The notes under the pieces were generated by a model. The model was not told the origin of the DNA and searched no databases. It saw nothing but the letters and a program-made list of their open reading frames with translations. From positions 62,001 through 126,000 of the forward strand of contig JBJLAO010000001.1 of the NCBI GenBank assembly GCA_045568635.1: a stretch of 64,000 nt of DNA, in the 5' to 3' direction. Shown piece after piece: positions 34,600 through 44,562 of the stretch (positions are counted from its first letter, which is position 1; each line of letters opens with the position of its first letter). A program made the translations under genes and the position numbers. This DNA is from MedAcidi-G1 sp000817085. Lineage in GTDB: Bacteria; Actinomycetota; Acidimicrobiia; Acidimicrobiales; MedAcidi-G1.

Positions 34600-36168
34600 A
34601 TGAAAGAACTTATTTACGCACGTTTATATCTACCCGCTATTCAAAAGTATGGGGAAAACACAGGAATCATTGATGGGTCCTATCAAAGTGACTGGGACAC
34701 CCACCATGACCGTGTTCTACGCTTATGCAACAGCCTTTCCTCTGAACTTAATGTGAGCAAGAGTGACAGGTTTGCAGTTATGGCATTAAATAGCCATCAA
34801 TTTTTAGAACTCTGGCATGCCGCATTTTTAGGAGCCGGAGTCATAAATCCTCTAAACCTTCGCCTAGCCCCTAAAGAACTTGCTTACATTCTGAAGGATT
34901 CCGGAACTGAAGTTATTTTCACCGACCAGTTTTTTGCTCCATTGATTACAGCTGCTCGTGAAGAGTTAGGAGATGAAGACCCAATCAGACACGTAGTTTT
35001 GATTGGTGAAGGCGATGTTCAGCACGATTTAAAATACGAAGAACTACTGGGAACCTCTTCACCTTCTCTACCAGAAGAGCCCGAAGAAGATGACCCAGTC
35101 GTGCTTATGTACACGGGCGGAACTACGGGTCTTCCAAAAGGTGTGCTAATAACTCAAAGAGCTCAAGTTTTGAATCTTTACCATGGTCTTATAGCTCTTG
35201 GAGGCTTTGAGGTTTCCTCATATCTAATGCAAACACCAATGTTCCATGCCGCTTCAATGACCGGTGTTCTCGCTCCCCCCTATTCAGGAGGGAATGTTGT
35301 TTTCATTCCAATGTTTGATCCCGAAGGGGCAATGGCCCTAATAGAAGCTCACGAAGTTGAGCAAACACTCATGGTTCCGACAATGATTGGCATGTGTCTA
35401 GCTGCAGAAGGTTACGACCCTTCTCGTCTTAAATCCCTTAAACAACTTATTTACGGAGCGTCTCCTATGCCTAGGCAAATTTTAGAGAAACTCTTTACTG
35501 ACCTGCCTGATCTTGAATTAGTCCAGGGTTATGGAATGACTGAAAGCTCTTCGACCTTGACGATATTGGGAGCTGAAGACCACTTTTTGGAAAGCAAAAA
35601 ACTTTCTAGCGTTGGTAAACCAGTTATAGGAACAGTTGTCTCAATTCAAGATGAGGAAGGCAATGAGCTGCCTCAAGGAGAAATTGGTGAAGTTTGCGCC
35701 CGAGGCGGCAACTTCATGACCGAATATTGGAATAAATCTGACGCAACTGAAGAAGTTTTTGCGAACGGGTGGTACCACACTGGTGATGCAGGATATTTCG
35801 ATGAAGATGGCTACTTGTTTCTAGTCGACAGAGTCAAAGACATGATTGTCTCTGGCGGAGAAAATGTTTATTCTTCTGAAGTTGAAAATGCTATTTCTAG
35901 TCATCCCGATGTAGCACAAGTAGCTGCTATAGGAATTCCTGATGACACATGGGGCGAAGCCGTTCACGCAATAGTCGTTCTCGAAGCTGGTTGCAGTGCG
36001 AGTGAAGAGGATCTCATTGAGCATGCGCGAGACTCTATCGCAGGATACAAAGTTCCTAAAAGTATAGAGTTCAGAGAGGAACCTCTACCTCTTAGCGGGG
36101 CAATGAAAGTCCTCAAAAGAGAGCTGCGAGCACCCTATTGGGAAGGTAAAGAACGAGGAATCAACTAA
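34600..36168 (+). CDS. Fatty-acid-type acyl-CoA ligase (AMP-binding)
   Basis: A 522-aa ANL-superfamily ligase. Motifs are the P-loop-like MYTGGTTGLPKGV, QGYGMTESSS, WYHTGDAGYFDEDGYLF and the C-terminal lysine region SGAMKVLKRELR. It activates a carboxylic acid as an acyl-adenylate and then a CoA thioester. TAACTT at 34587-34592 is 7 nt upstream of the ATG at 34600, which favours that start over the GTG at 34564. Substrate not predictable. Confidence 0.93.
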   Translation: MKELIYARLYLPAIQKYGENTGIIDGSYQSDWDTHHDRVLRLCNSLSSELNVSKSDRFAVMALNSHQFLELWHAAFLGAGVINPLNLRLAPKELAYILKDSGTEVIFTDQFFAPLITAAREELGDEDPIRHVVLIGEGDVQHDLKYEELLGTSSPSLPEEPEEDDPVVLMYTGGTTGLPKGVLITQRAQVLNLYHGLIALGGFEVSSYLMQTPMFHAASMTGVLAPPYSGGNVVFIPMFDPEGAMALIEAHEVEQTLMVPTMIGMCLAAEGYDPSRLKSLKQLIYGASPMPRQILEKLFTDLPDLELVQGYGMTESSSTLTILGAEDHFLESKKLSSVGKPVIGTVVSIQDEEGNELPQGEIGEVCARGGNFMTEYWNKSDATEEVFANGWYHTGDAGYFDEDGYLFLVDRVKDMIVSGGENVYSSEVENAISSHPDVAQVAAIGIPDDTWGEAVHAIVVLEAGCSASEEDLIEHARDSIAGYKVPKSIEFREEPLPLSGAMKVLKRELRAPYWEGKERGIN

Positions 36169-36171
36169 GCC

Positions 36172-37281
36172 TTAATCGACTGTTAGGACCATAGCTCCTA
36201 CATGTTGTTTTTTGGAAAATTCTTCTTGTGCGTGTCTGATCTCTTCCAATCTGAAGACTCCTCCAATGATTGGTTTGACTCTTTCATTTTCTATATATTC
36301 GACCAGTAGTTTAAAAACTGCGGGATCATAGACCGTGCACCCATGCATCTCTATGTCGTTTAGATACAGAGTTCTCAAATCTAAATCAACTATTGGTCCT
36401 GCTATAGCTCCAGATGTTACGTAGCATCCACCTTTTGCTATCGACTCGAACAGTTGAACAAAATTGTTCCCACCCGCAACGTCAGCTAACACATCAACAG
36501 GTCCTTGTGCTAGTTCAATGATGTTGCTTTTGAGCTCTTTTTCATTGCGGTCTAAAAGTAAATCAGCTCCACAGTCCTTGACTGAGTCAAATTTTTCTGA
36601 ACTTGTAACTGCTATCACATTGGCTTCACGTAGTTTGGCTAGCTGTATTAATGCAGTACCTACCCCCCCTGAGGCCCCTGTAACAACAAGTGTCTGGCCT
36701 TTCCTAAGACGTGACCTAGTAAGCATGTGTTCAGCGGTAGCCCATGAGCAAGGAAAAGAGGCAAGTTCTATATCTGTCATTTCTGAATTGATTGGGTATG
36801 TGTTTCTTAACGGGACTGCACAATATTGAGCGAATGCACCATTTATTTCACTTCCAAGATATCTAGCGTTATCTCTCCAGTTACCTGGCTTGGGGTTCCG
36901 CACGCAAGGATCCACCAGAACTCGTCGGCCGATTAAACTAGCGTCTGCGTTGTTTCCGACATCGACAACAATTCCACAAACATCCGCCCCTTGGATCCGT
37001 GGAAAAGAAAATTTATTCCCTCCCCATGTTTGTTTATCTTCAATTTCTCCAAAACCTTTACTGGATGTCGCAGCTGTAACTGATTTTGAATACCACCCAA
37101 CTCGCGTATTTATATCCGTGTTGTTTACCCCACATGCTTTGACTCTTATCAACACTTCGTCTTCACCTATATCCGGAACTCGAATATCGTGCAGAACAGC
37201 AAGTTTTTCTGGCCCACCATTACCAGTCAATTGAACTGCCATCATTACTTTTGGAATCGCTTCCAATTGATTCTCGCTCAT
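36172..37281 (-). CDS. Medium-chain dehydrogenase/quinone-oxidoreductase family protein
   Basis: A 369-aa MDR protein. The N-terminal GroES-like domain contains VRVPDIGEDEVLIRVKACGVNNTD and QGADVCGIVVDVG; the Rossmann fold has VTGASGGVGTALIQLAK. The catalytic zinc ligand positions of true alcohol dehydrogenases are incomplete (Cys-Gly-Val-Asn-Asn start), suggesting a zinc-less quinone reductase or related NADPH enzyme. Its ATG overlaps the upstream stop (ATGA), so the two genes form an operon. Confidence 0.85.
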   Translation of the reverse strand: MSENQLEAIPKVMMAVQLTGNGGPEKLAVLHDIRVPDIGEDEVLIRVKACGVNNTDINTRVGWYSKSVTAATSSKGFGEIEDKQTWGGNKFSFPRIQGADVCGIVVDVGNNADASLIGRRVLVDPCVRNPKPGNWRDNARYLGSEINGAFAQYCAVPLRNTYPINSEMTDIELASFPCSWATAEHMLTRSRLRKGQTLVVTGASGGVGTALIQLAKLREANVIAVTSSEKFDSVKDCGADLLLDRNEKELKSNIIELAQGPVDVLADVAGGNNFVQLFESIAKGGCYVTSGAIAGPIVDLDLRTLYLNDIEMHGCTVYDPAVFKLLVEYIENERVKPIIGGVFRLEEIRHAQEEFSKKQHVGAMVLTVD

Positions 37282-38231
37282 CGAGTCGGAGTTACTTCTT
37301 GGCCCTTAACTTCTTCTTCATCGCAGGTTATCTCGTCAGGAAACCCTGGCGCCCTGACATCTAGTGAAGTTGCATCTTCGAGTCTTCTAATAATGTTTGA
37401 AGACCATTCCCTTTCACCGTATCGCTCCATCCCATCTTTGAAAATTTCCACCAACATTGGTGAAAGCTCCAGAGAAACTCCATGTTTTTGTGCGATCTGA
37501 TCAAAAAGGCTCACATCTTTTAGAACTAAATCCATTGTGAAATTTATGTTCCGGCTTCCATTGAGTATGACCTGACTTTCCGTTTCGTGCACGAAGGAGT
37601 TACCGGAAGAAATCCTGATTGCTTCATAGGTCGTATTCAGATCCATTCCCGCTGCTGAGGCAGTGGTTAATGCTTCAGCCAGAGAAACCAGATTCGCGCT
37701 CGCTAGATAATTAGTCAAAACTTTTAAAACTGAAGCTGACCCTAGTGGACCTGTGTGCAGTATGTTTCTGCCCATAGCAGTTAAAATTGGGAAAATTTTC
37801 TCAAAAGCTTCTCTTTCTCCTCCGACAAAAATTGAGATGTTGCCTGTTGCCGCTCTGTGACATCCACCCGACACAGGACAATCAACAGCGTAAGCTCCAA
37901 CTTCTTTCACTAACTTTCCTATACGTCGAACTTCAGTTTCATCCGTAGTGCTCATTTCCATCCATACTTTTCCTTCTGATAGTCCGGCTAAAACACCATC
38001 AGGAGCTTCCATAACCTCCTTGCAAGCAGCAGGAGATGGCAAGCAGGTAATAATTACCTCGCAAGATTCTGCTACTTGTTTGGGAGACTCTGCCCAAGTC
38101 GCTCCTTCATCCAATAACGATTGAGCCGTGTTTATATCTAGATCTCTGACCACCAGATCAAAACCATTTCTAAGCAAACTATAAGAAAGTTTTCCACCTA
38201 CATTTCCGCAACCTATGAACCCAATTTTCAT
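37278..38231 (-). CDS. 3-hydroxyisobutyrate-dehydrogenase-family NAD(P) oxidoreductase
   Basis: A 317-aa beta-hydroxyacid dehydrogenase. NAD binding IGFIGCGNVGGKLS starts at residue 3; the substrate-loop VDCPVSGGCHRAATGNISIFVGG and the catalytic Lys segment LKVLTNYLASANLVSLAEAL are typical. It oxidises a 3-hydroxy acid such as 3-hydroxyisobutyrate, or reduces a semialdehyde. It lies directly upstream of the MDR gene on the same transcript. Confidence 0.9.
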   Translation of the reverse strand: MKIGFIGCGNVGGKLSYSLLRNGFDLVVRDLDINTAQSLLDEGATWAESPKQVAESCEVIITCLPSPAACKEVMEAPDGVLAGLSEGKVWMEMSTTDETEVRRIGKLVKEVGAYAVDCPVSGGCHRAATGNISIFVGGEREAFEKIFPILTAMGRNILHTGPLGSASVLKVLTNYLASANLVSLAEALTTASAAGMDLNTTYEAIRISSGNSFVHETESQVILNGSRNINFTMDLVLKDVSLFDQIAQKHGVSLELSPMLVEIFKDGMERYGEREWSSNIIRRLEDATSLDVRAPGFPDEITCDEEEVKGQEVTPTR

Positions 38232-38339
38232 CTTTTTACCTTCTGTTTAAGAAATCTTGCTGTGAACAAAACATTAATATTTGCAACTTACTCGCTTAGA
38301 GGCATTTGTAAATGCTTACTACTGCGTAGCCTTAAACAC

Positions 38340-39632
38340 ATGGTTGAACCAGATGCTCACAAATTCGACACTAAGTCCCTGCACGCTGGCCAAAGACCTG
38401 ATCCTGTCACAGGCTCAAGAGCTGTTCCTATACATCAAACCACTTCATACGTTTTTGATTCCGTTGATGAAGCAGCGGCACTTTATAATCTTGAAGTTGG
38501 AGGCCATATTTATTCCAGAATTTCAAATCCGACGGTGGCGGTCTTAGAGGAAAGAATCGCAGCTTTGGAGGGTGGTGTTGGGGCAGTCTGCACTTCTAGT
38601 GGAATGGCTGCTTTTCATTTAGCAGTTGCGACTCTTTTAAATACTGGTGACCACATAGTTTCAAGTCAGAATCTTTACGGGGGAAGTCATAACATGATGA
38701 CTTTCACAATGCCCCGATTTGGGATCTCAACCACTTTCGTTGATCCGCACGAACCCCAAAGTTTTCTTGATGCGGCAAATGAAAATACGAAGTTGTTCTA
38801 TGCGGAAGTACTAGGAAACCCTGGAATAGAAGTTTTAGATATTGAAGCAATTGCGGATGCCGCTCACAGTATTGGGGTACCTCTTGTAGTCGATGCAACT
38901 TTTGCAACCCCTTACCTCATTCGCCCCATAGAGCATGGTGCAGATGTCGTGATTCATTCTCTGACTAAATTTTTGGGAGGTCACGGTATAGCTATAGGGG
39001 GAGCCGTTGTTGATGGAGGCCGCTTTGATTGGGCTGCATCAGGAAAATTTCCAACTCTTTCCGAGCCCTATGATGGTTACCACGGCATAGTTTTTACTGA
39101 CGAATTTGGACCACAAGCTCTTTCAATGCGAGCTAGAGCTGAAGGATTAAAAGATTTTGGAGCTTGTATGAGCCCCTCTAATGCCTTCTATCTTCTTCAA
39201 GGAATCGAAACTCTTCCTCTTCGTATGCAGAAACATGTTTCTAACACTCATAGCGTCCTCGATCTTTTGGATAGACATGATGCCGTTGAGTGGATCCGTC
39301 ACCCTGATCATCCAAGTCACCCTGATCATGAACTGGCAAAACGTTTATACACAAAAGGTTCAGGTGCAATACTTAGTTTTGGAATTTCTGGCGGCCGTGA
39401 AGCGGGCAAAAAATTTATCGAATCGGTTGAACTTGCATCTCATTTAGCAAATGTTGGCGACGCTAAAACATTAGTTATTCATCCTGCTTCGACCACACAC
39501 CAGCAAATGAGTGCTGAAGATCTATTGACTGCTGGAATCGGTGAAGATCTTATTCGAATTTCTGTTGGTCTTGAAGACCCAGCTGATATATGTGCTGATC
39601 TAGATCGAGCTCTTAAAGCTTCACAACGGTGA
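38340..39632 (+). CDS. O-acetylhomoserine (thiol)-lyase family PLP enzyme
   Basis: A 430-aa Cys/Met metabolism PLP enzyme of the MetY type. The ATG at 38340 begins MVEPDAHKFDTKSLHAGQ; the longer frame upstream is not conserved-looking. Features are VPIHQTTSYVF, YSRISNPTVAVLE, and the PLP lysine in IHSLTKFLGGHGIAIGG. It incorporates sulfide into O-acetylhomoserine, giving homocysteine. It is 6 bp upstream of the alpha/beta hydrolase, a possible MetX-like companion, although that protein is short for MetX. Confidence 0.9.
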   Translation: MVEPDAHKFDTKSLHAGQRPDPVTGSRAVPIHQTTSYVFDSVDEAAALYNLEVGGHIYSRISNPTVAVLEERIAALEGGVGAVCTSSGMAAFHLAVATLLNTGDHIVSSQNLYGGSHNMMTFTMPRFGISTTFVDPHEPQSFLDAANENTKLFYAEVLGNPGIEVLDIEAIADAAHSIGVPLVVDATFATPYLIRPIEHGADVVIHSLTKFLGGHGIAIGGAVVDGGRFDWAASGKFPTLSEPYDGYHGIVFTDEFGPQALSMRARAEGLKDFGACMSPSNAFYLLQGIETLPLRMQKHVSNTHSVLDLLDRHDAVEWIRHPDHPSHPDHELAKRLYTKGSGAILSFGISGGREAGKKFIESVELASHLANVGDAKTLVIHPASTTHQQMSAEDLLTAGIGEDLIRISVGLEDPADICADLDRALKASQR

Positions 39633-39638
39633 ACAATC

Positions 39639-40442
39639 ATGCTTATTAATCTTGCAGATAGTTATTTCAGTGCAGCCAACGGTGGCATTGATTTAGAGGA
39701 AATGAATGAAAACGACCCTTTAGTTGTTTTAATTCATGGTGCTGGCATGGATAGAACCGTATGGTTCCAGCAAACACGGTTCCTGTCACACCATGGTTAC
39801 AGATGTTTTGCTGTGGATCTCCCAGCACATGGAGGTACTGAAGGACCTCCTTTGGAAACAATTAATGAAATGGCTGACTGGATTTCTTCTATTATCGAAC
39901 GGCTTGGAGGACCCGCTCATATTGTTGGACATTCAATGGGTTCATTTATAGCTTTGGCAACTGCAGCGAACCACCCTGATTCTGTTCTATCAGCGACACT
40001 GATCGCTGTGGCTGAAGGAATGCCCGTGCATCCTGACTTACAAACAGCTGCTGACGAAAACCTGCCCAAAGGGGCTAGTTTTATAGCCGGTTGGGGTCAT
40101 GGTCCAGATCAACACATAGGCGGGAACCCAACCCCTGGACTTTGGATGATCGGAGGAGCTACTGCTGTGGTAGAGAACTCTAAACCAGGAATATTGAGCC
40201 TCGACCTTTCAATCTGTTCTAGCTATGACGAAACTCTTCTACAAGCCCAATCCGTTAAATGTCCAACAACTTTAATTCTTGGCTCCCGCGACAAAATGAC
40301 CCCAAGACGTGCTGCTCAGCCTCTTATTGACGCTCTACCGAACCCGACGGTTGTTGATTTAGAAGGGGTGGGACATATGTCAATGACAGAAGCCCCTGAA
40401 GAGGTTCGTCAAGTGTTAGTTAGTAACTTTTCAAATATTTAA
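39639..40442 (+). CDS. Alpha/beta hydrolase
   Basis: A 267-aa alpha/beta-fold hydrolase. The oxyanion HGAGMDRTVW, the nucleophile elbow GHSMGS (Ser), LGSRDKMTPRRAA with the acidic residue, and GVGHMSMTEAP with the catalytic His are all present. Substrate unknown. It follows the MetY-type gene by 6 bp, but at 267 aa it is much shorter than homoserine acetyltransferases and lacks their typical insert. Confidence 0.85.
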   Translation: MLINLADSYFSAANGGIDLEEMNENDPLVVLIHGAGMDRTVWFQQTRFLSHHGYRCFAVDLPAHGGTEGPPLETINEMADWISSIIERLGGPAHIVGHSMGSFIALATAANHPDSVLSATLIAVAEGMPVHPDLQTAADENLPKGASFIAGWGHGPDQHIGGNPTPGLWMIGGATAVVENSKPGILSLDLSICSSYDETLLQAQSVKCPTTLILGSRDKMTPRRAAQPLIDALPNPTVVDLEGVGHMSMTEAPEEVRQVLVSNFSNI

Positions 40443-40449
40443 AACAAAA

Positions 40450-41712
40450 TCAGTTTTGTAGCAACTCTTTGAAAGGTGTCTCTTTATTCGGACCGGGCTC
40501 TTTTGGAAGACCTAGAACTCTTTCCCCAACTATGTTTCTTTGAACCTGATCAGTGCCACCATAAATTGAAGGAGCAGGACTAAAAATTGTTGCTTCCTGC
40601 ACTCTGCCATCAAACGAACTTGCGGAGCTACTTAGCATCCCGTCGGCACCGATGATCAAATTTCCTACATCCCTGCTTCTACGCACGAGTTCACTCATAG
40701 CTAATTTCGCCAGATTACCTTCAGCTCCTGTTTTGCTTCCCCCTGCTTTGGCTCGAAGCATATTTAGTCGATTTACTTCTCCCAATATATGTAATTTTAC
40801 TATTTCTTGCCTAACTACTGGATCGTTTGCTGATCCAATCTTTTGAGCTAAATCTGAAAGCCATCTGACATCTAAGCCACGACCGCCATCACTTTCCATT
40901 CTGCCATCGTCAGGTAACACGTGGTCACCAACTTTCGTGCCCAAACGATTGCCCAATAGTTTTCCTGCTTTAACCCCTGCTGGCACCGATACAGGCTGTG
41001 GCCCTCCACTTCCGAGACTTGACCTCTCAACCATTAGGGTCGTGTTGGCAACCGCCCAACCATTGCCAATGCCGCCAATTAAATCAGCGTTTGAAACTCT
41101 TGCCTCATCAATGAATACTTCGTTAAACAAAGCACGGCCAGTCATTTCTCTTAGAGGTCTTACCTCAACGCCTGGTTGGTCCATATCGAAAGCAAAATAT
41201 GTGATCCCTTGATGCTTTGGAGCGTCAACATCAGTTCTAGCGATAAGCATTCCTTTTTCAGCAATATGCCCACCAGATGTCCAAACTTTTTGTCCAGTTA
41301 TTATCCATTCATCTCCATCTTTAACTGCTCGAGTTTGGAGTCCCGCTAAATCTGACCCGGCACCCGGTTCTGAAAATAACTGACACCAAGCGACCGAGCC
41401 ATCAAGAATAGGAGGTATTAATCTTTCTATTTGATCCTCATTTCCGTGAATCGCAATTGTGGGAGCTGCAAGCATCACTCCCAGTCCCGTAGGTGGACCA
41501 ACAACATCGTGTGCGAACAATGTCGACATTACGGCCGCGGACTGCACGCGACTCCACCCTCTTCCACCTGCCTCTACAGGTAAAGAGGTTGCTGACCAAC
41601 TTCCATCAGAGAGACGCTTCCACCACTCCGAAACAGTGACATCTGGATCCCAGTTCTCTTGAATCCATTCAGACAGTTCAACTTTAATTTCTTCAATATT
41701 AATTTCACTCAT
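40450..41712 (-). CDS. Acyl-CoA dehydrogenase (long form)
   Basis: A 420-aa acyl-CoA dehydrogenase. FAD/substrate segments are WCQLFSEPGAGSDLAGL, DEWIITGQKVWTSGGHIAEKGMLIARTD and the C-terminal PSIYGGTDQVQRNIVGERVLGLPKEPG. The insertion in the middle (GGPQPVSVPAG ... GDHVLPDDGRMESDGGRG) is typical of longer actinobacterial members. Substrate unknown; it may act on steroid, branched or aromatic acyl-CoA. Confidence 0.9.
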   Translation of the reverse strand: MSEINIEEIKVELSEWIQENWDPDVTVSEWWKRLSDGSWSATSLPVEAGGRGWSRVQSAAVMSTLFAHDVVGPPTGLGVMLAAPTIAIHGNEDQIERLIPPILDGSVAWCQLFSEPGAGSDLAGLQTRAVKDGDEWIITGQKVWTSGGHIAEKGMLIARTDVDAPKHQGITYFAFDMDQPGVEVRPLREMTGRALFNEVFIDEARVSNADLIGGIGNGWAVANTTLMVERSSLGSGGPQPVSVPAGVKAGKLLGNRLGTKVGDHVLPDDGRMESDGGRGLDVRWLSDLAQKIGSANDPVVRQEIVKLHILGEVNRLNMLRAKAGGSKTGAEGNLAKLAMSELVRRSRDVGNLIIGADGMLSSSASSFDGRVQEATIFSPAPSIYGGTDQVQRNIVGERVLGLPKEPGPNKETPFKELLQN

Positions 41713-41804
41713 ATATTGATTCTGTCAGCTATATAACAATTCAACTACGTCGAGTGAAATCATCTAAGCTATTGCATAAGAAAAACTCATAAGAAAGTTA
41801 ACCA

Positions 41805-43526
41805 TTGCGTTGGACATCCCTTTTTATACCTACTCTTCGTGAAGCCCCAGCTGAAGCGGAAGCAGTCAGTCACCAATTGTTGGTTCGTGGTGGTTTCATA
41901 AGACAATTACAATCTGGACATTATTCGATGCTTCCTCTTGCATGGAAAGTCAATAAAAAGATTGTAAATATCCTCCGTGAAGAGATGGATTTGATAGGCG
42001 CTCAGGAAGTTATGCTTCCCGCCATACACCCTGCAAACATTTGGAAAAAATCAGGTCGATGGGATGCAATTGGGGATGACATGTTCCGATTCGTTGATCG
42101 TAAAGATGCAGACCAGGTTTTGGCTATGACTAACGAAGAAGTTGTGGCAACTGTCGCTCTTGAATTGTCTTCCTATCGGGATCTCCCGCAAATGTGGTAT
42201 CAGATACAAACAAAATTTAGAGACGAACCGAGACCTAAATCGGGACTTCTTAGAGTTAGAGAATTCGATATGAAAGATTCTTACTCAATAGATTTTGATG
42301 ATGCTGGTTTAGACAAATCATTCAACCTTCATCATCAAGCCTATGAACGCATTTTTACCCGTTTAGGTCTGCATGCAATTCCTGTTGAAGCATCTTCGGG
42401 CGCAATGGGTGGGAGTGACTCTGTCGAGTTCATGGTTGAGTCTCCTGCTGGAGAAGACGATGTAGCTGTGTGCAGTTCATGTGGCTATTCAGCAAATGTT
42501 GAACGCGCCACTTCAATTATTCCCAAGGTTAATAATCGTTTAGAAAATGAGACTCTTGAAAAATTTGATACGCCTGATATTCGCACGATCGAAGCCCTTT
42601 CGGATGCAGGACATCCTCCTGAACATCAGATAAAAACTCTTGTCTACATGGTAGACGGTGAGCTTTCGCTAATTTTATTGCGCGGTGATCATCAGTTCCA
42701 AGAACAAAAGTTTCGTGATGCCACCTCTTCCATAGAAATAGTACCTGCTGAAGAAGATGCGATTAAAAAAGCTTTAGGGGCTTCGCCTGGCAGTCTTGGT
42801 GCTGTTGGAATAGAAGGAATACCAACTTTTGCTGACCCTTCTTTGAAAGATCGCTCTGGTATGACTACCGGTGCCAACGAAGACAATTTTCACTTATTAG
42901 GTGTAAATGTTGAAAGGGACATAAAAGTTGACCAGTGGGTTGATGTGAGGTCAATAGCTGATGGTGAAGGATGCCCTTCTTGTTCGGGCTCGCTTAGAGT
43001 CGTCCGTTGCATAGAAGCAGGCCATATTTTTAAACTGGGTCGCAAATATTGCGAAGCAATGGGTGTAACAGTCCTCGACTCGGAAGGTAACTCACAAATT
43101 CCCACTATGGGTTCATATGGAATAGGTGTCGGCCGTGCTATGGCTGCTATAGCGGAGACATACTGCGATGACTCGGGATTAATATGGCCTATCAGTGTTG
43201 CCCCTTACGAAGTTGTTATAACTGTTGTGAAAACTGACGACGAAAACTCAATGAAAATTGCGGAGAGCATCTACGCAGATTTGAGAACTAATGGTGTAGA
43301 CGTTTTGTTAGACGATCGCAAGGAGAGACCCGGTGTCAAATTTGCTGATGCAGAATTAATAGGTATACCTCTTCGACTGACTATAGGACCCCGTGGTTTA
43401 GAAAATGGAGTAGTCGAGTTTTTAGATCGTTCTGATCCAGAAAAAATACAAACAGAGTTAGGTATTGAAGGAGTTAAAGATTTTCTATTGGAAAAAATTT
43501 CTTCACAACGCGATTTAACCGCATGA
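41805..43526 (+). CDS. proS: Prolyl-tRNA synthetase, bacterial type
   Basis: A 573-aa class II synthetase. Motif 1 region LIRQ-type start (LLVRGGFIRQLQSGHYSMLPLA), motif 2 FRDEPRPKSGLLRVREFDMKDSYS, the INS editing domain (residues about 220-400) and motif 3 GSYGIGVGRAMAAI are recognisable. Length is normal for the bacterial form. Start codon TTG, giving MRWTSLFIPT. It charges tRNA-Pro; a tRNA-Pro gene lies at 48.0 kb. Confidence 0.96.
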   Translation: MRWTSLFIPTLREAPAEAEAVSHQLLVRGGFIRQLQSGHYSMLPLAWKVNKKIVNILREEMDLIGAQEVMLPAIHPANIWKKSGRWDAIGDDMFRFVDRKDADQVLAMTNEEVVATVALELSSYRDLPQMWYQIQTKFRDEPRPKSGLLRVREFDMKDSYSIDFDDAGLDKSFNLHHQAYERIFTRLGLHAIPVEASSGAMGGSDSVEFMVESPAGEDDVAVCSSCGYSANVERATSIIPKVNNRLENETLEKFDTPDIRTIEALSDAGHPPEHQIKTLVYMVDGELSLILLRGDHQFQEQKFRDATSSIEIVPAEEDAIKKALGASPGSLGAVGIEGIPTFADPSLKDRSGMTTGANEDNFHLLGVNVERDIKVDQWVDVRSIADGEGCPSCSGSLRVVRCIEAGHIFKLGRKYCEAMGVTVLDSEGNSQIPTMGSYGIGVGRAMAAIAETYCDDSGLIWPISVAPYEVVITVVKTDDENSMKIAESIYADLRTNGVDVLLDDRKERPGVKFADAELIGIPLRLTIGPRGLENGVVEFLDRSDPEKIQTELGIEGVKDFLLEKISSQRDLTA

Positions 43527-43588
43527 GGAGATAATTTTTAGAATAAGGTTTCGTCTTAAGAGTTCGAAAATTACTGGAAGTAGAAGAC

Positions 43589-43945
43589 TTGAATCCTCTA
43601 AAACGGAAACAGAAAGTTGTAGCGACAATAGATCTCCCTGGTGTTCCTGAAGGAACAGAAGGGAAAATTCTCGTTTCAAACGGGATCGAATGGTTTCGTT
43701 ACTGGGTTGATTTCGATAACGGGGCAAAACTGGGTCGTGTGGATCATGAAGACGTAGTGAAAGTCGAAGATTGGGAACAATTCCAAATTGACCGAATGAA
43801 CGCCGAAAATGAACCTGAAGCAACTGATGAGTCAGTGGCAGAAGAGGACACCGCGGACACGGGTTCCAGTGGTGGAAACGAACACGGTGTTCCTGAGCAT
43901 CTTCTAGAACGTAGTAAAGCAGCTAGAGAACGTTTAGGTGCTTAA
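43589..43945 (+). CDS. Hypothetical protein with SH3-like N-terminal half
   Basis: A 118-aa protein starting at TTG. The first 60 residues (KVVATIDLPGVPEGTEGKI ... WVDFDNGAKLGRVDHEDVV) have the look of a small SH3/KOW-type beta-barrel; the rest is acidic and low complexity, ending in a helix with ERSKAARERLGA. It precedes carD by 78 bp. A TRCF-like domain is possible but not certain. Confidence 0.6.
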   Translation: MNPLKRKQKVVATIDLPGVPEGTEGKILVSNGIEWFRYWVDFDNGAKLGRVDHEDVVKVEDWEQFQIDRMNAENEPEATDESVAEEDTADTGSSGGNEHGVPEHLLERSKAARERLGA

Positions 43946-44023
43946 CTAATTTTTAAAATTAGCTACCATTGCAGTCCCAGATAGGTATCCTACAACTCTG
44001 ATCTACCGCTTTCGGAGGCCAAA

Positions 44024-44506
44024 TTGACATTCAAGCCCGGTGACAAAGTTGTTTACCCACATCATGGTGCCGCAGTAATTGAAAAAAAGGAAAAGCGAAA
44101 AGCTTTCGGTAAAACTACTGAATACCTAATTTTGCATATGGCTCATGGGGATATGGTTCTTTCTGTCCCGTCTGAAAAAGCTGAGGAAGTGGGAATGCGT
44201 TGGCCAATTGCGAAACGCGATGTTCCTGACTTGTTTGAAGTTCTTGAAAAAAGAGATGTGAGAGAACCGGCTAACTGGTCTCGCCGCTTTAAAAATCATC
44301 AGGAAAAACTGAAAAGTGGCGATGTCTATCAAGTGGCAGAAGTAGTAAGAAACTTAGCTTTACGTGATGAAGATAAGGGGCTTTCCGCTGGAGAAAAGAC
44401 TCTTTACAACAAGGCTCTCAATATTCTTGTATCAGAACTCGCATTTGCATTAAACCTTTCAGAAGAAAAGGCTCTAGAAAAAGTTGAAGACGCTCTCTCC
44501 AAGTAG
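44024..44506 (+). CDS. carD: CarD-family RNA polymerase-binding regulator
   Basis: A 160-aa CarD protein. The N-terminal Tudor-like RNAP interaction domain is FKPGDKVVYPHHGAAVIEK; the C-terminal helical DNA-binding part is RRFKNHQEKLKSGDVYQVAEVVRNL. CarD stabilises the open promoter complex in actinobacteria. It starts at TTG with GGAGG 7 nt upstream. The linked hypothetical gene and Usp lie on the same strand. Confidence 0.94.
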   Translation: MTFKPGDKVVYPHHGAAVIEKKEKRKAFGKTTEYLILHMAHGDMVLSVPSEKAEEVGMRWPIAKRDVPDLFEVLEKRDVREPANWSRRFKNHQEKLKSGDVYQVAEVVRNLALRDEDKGLSAGEKTLYNKALNILVSELAFALNLSEEKALEKVEDALSK

Positions 44507-44562
44507 CAAAATGTAGTGACGGCAAAATATCCGTCTTATTTCTGAATCGATTAAGGGGCCAC

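Noticed and set aside
38281..38547. A separate 88-aa protein over the 5' part of the MetY-type gene
   Set aside because: It is out of frame with the conserved protein and overlaps it fully.
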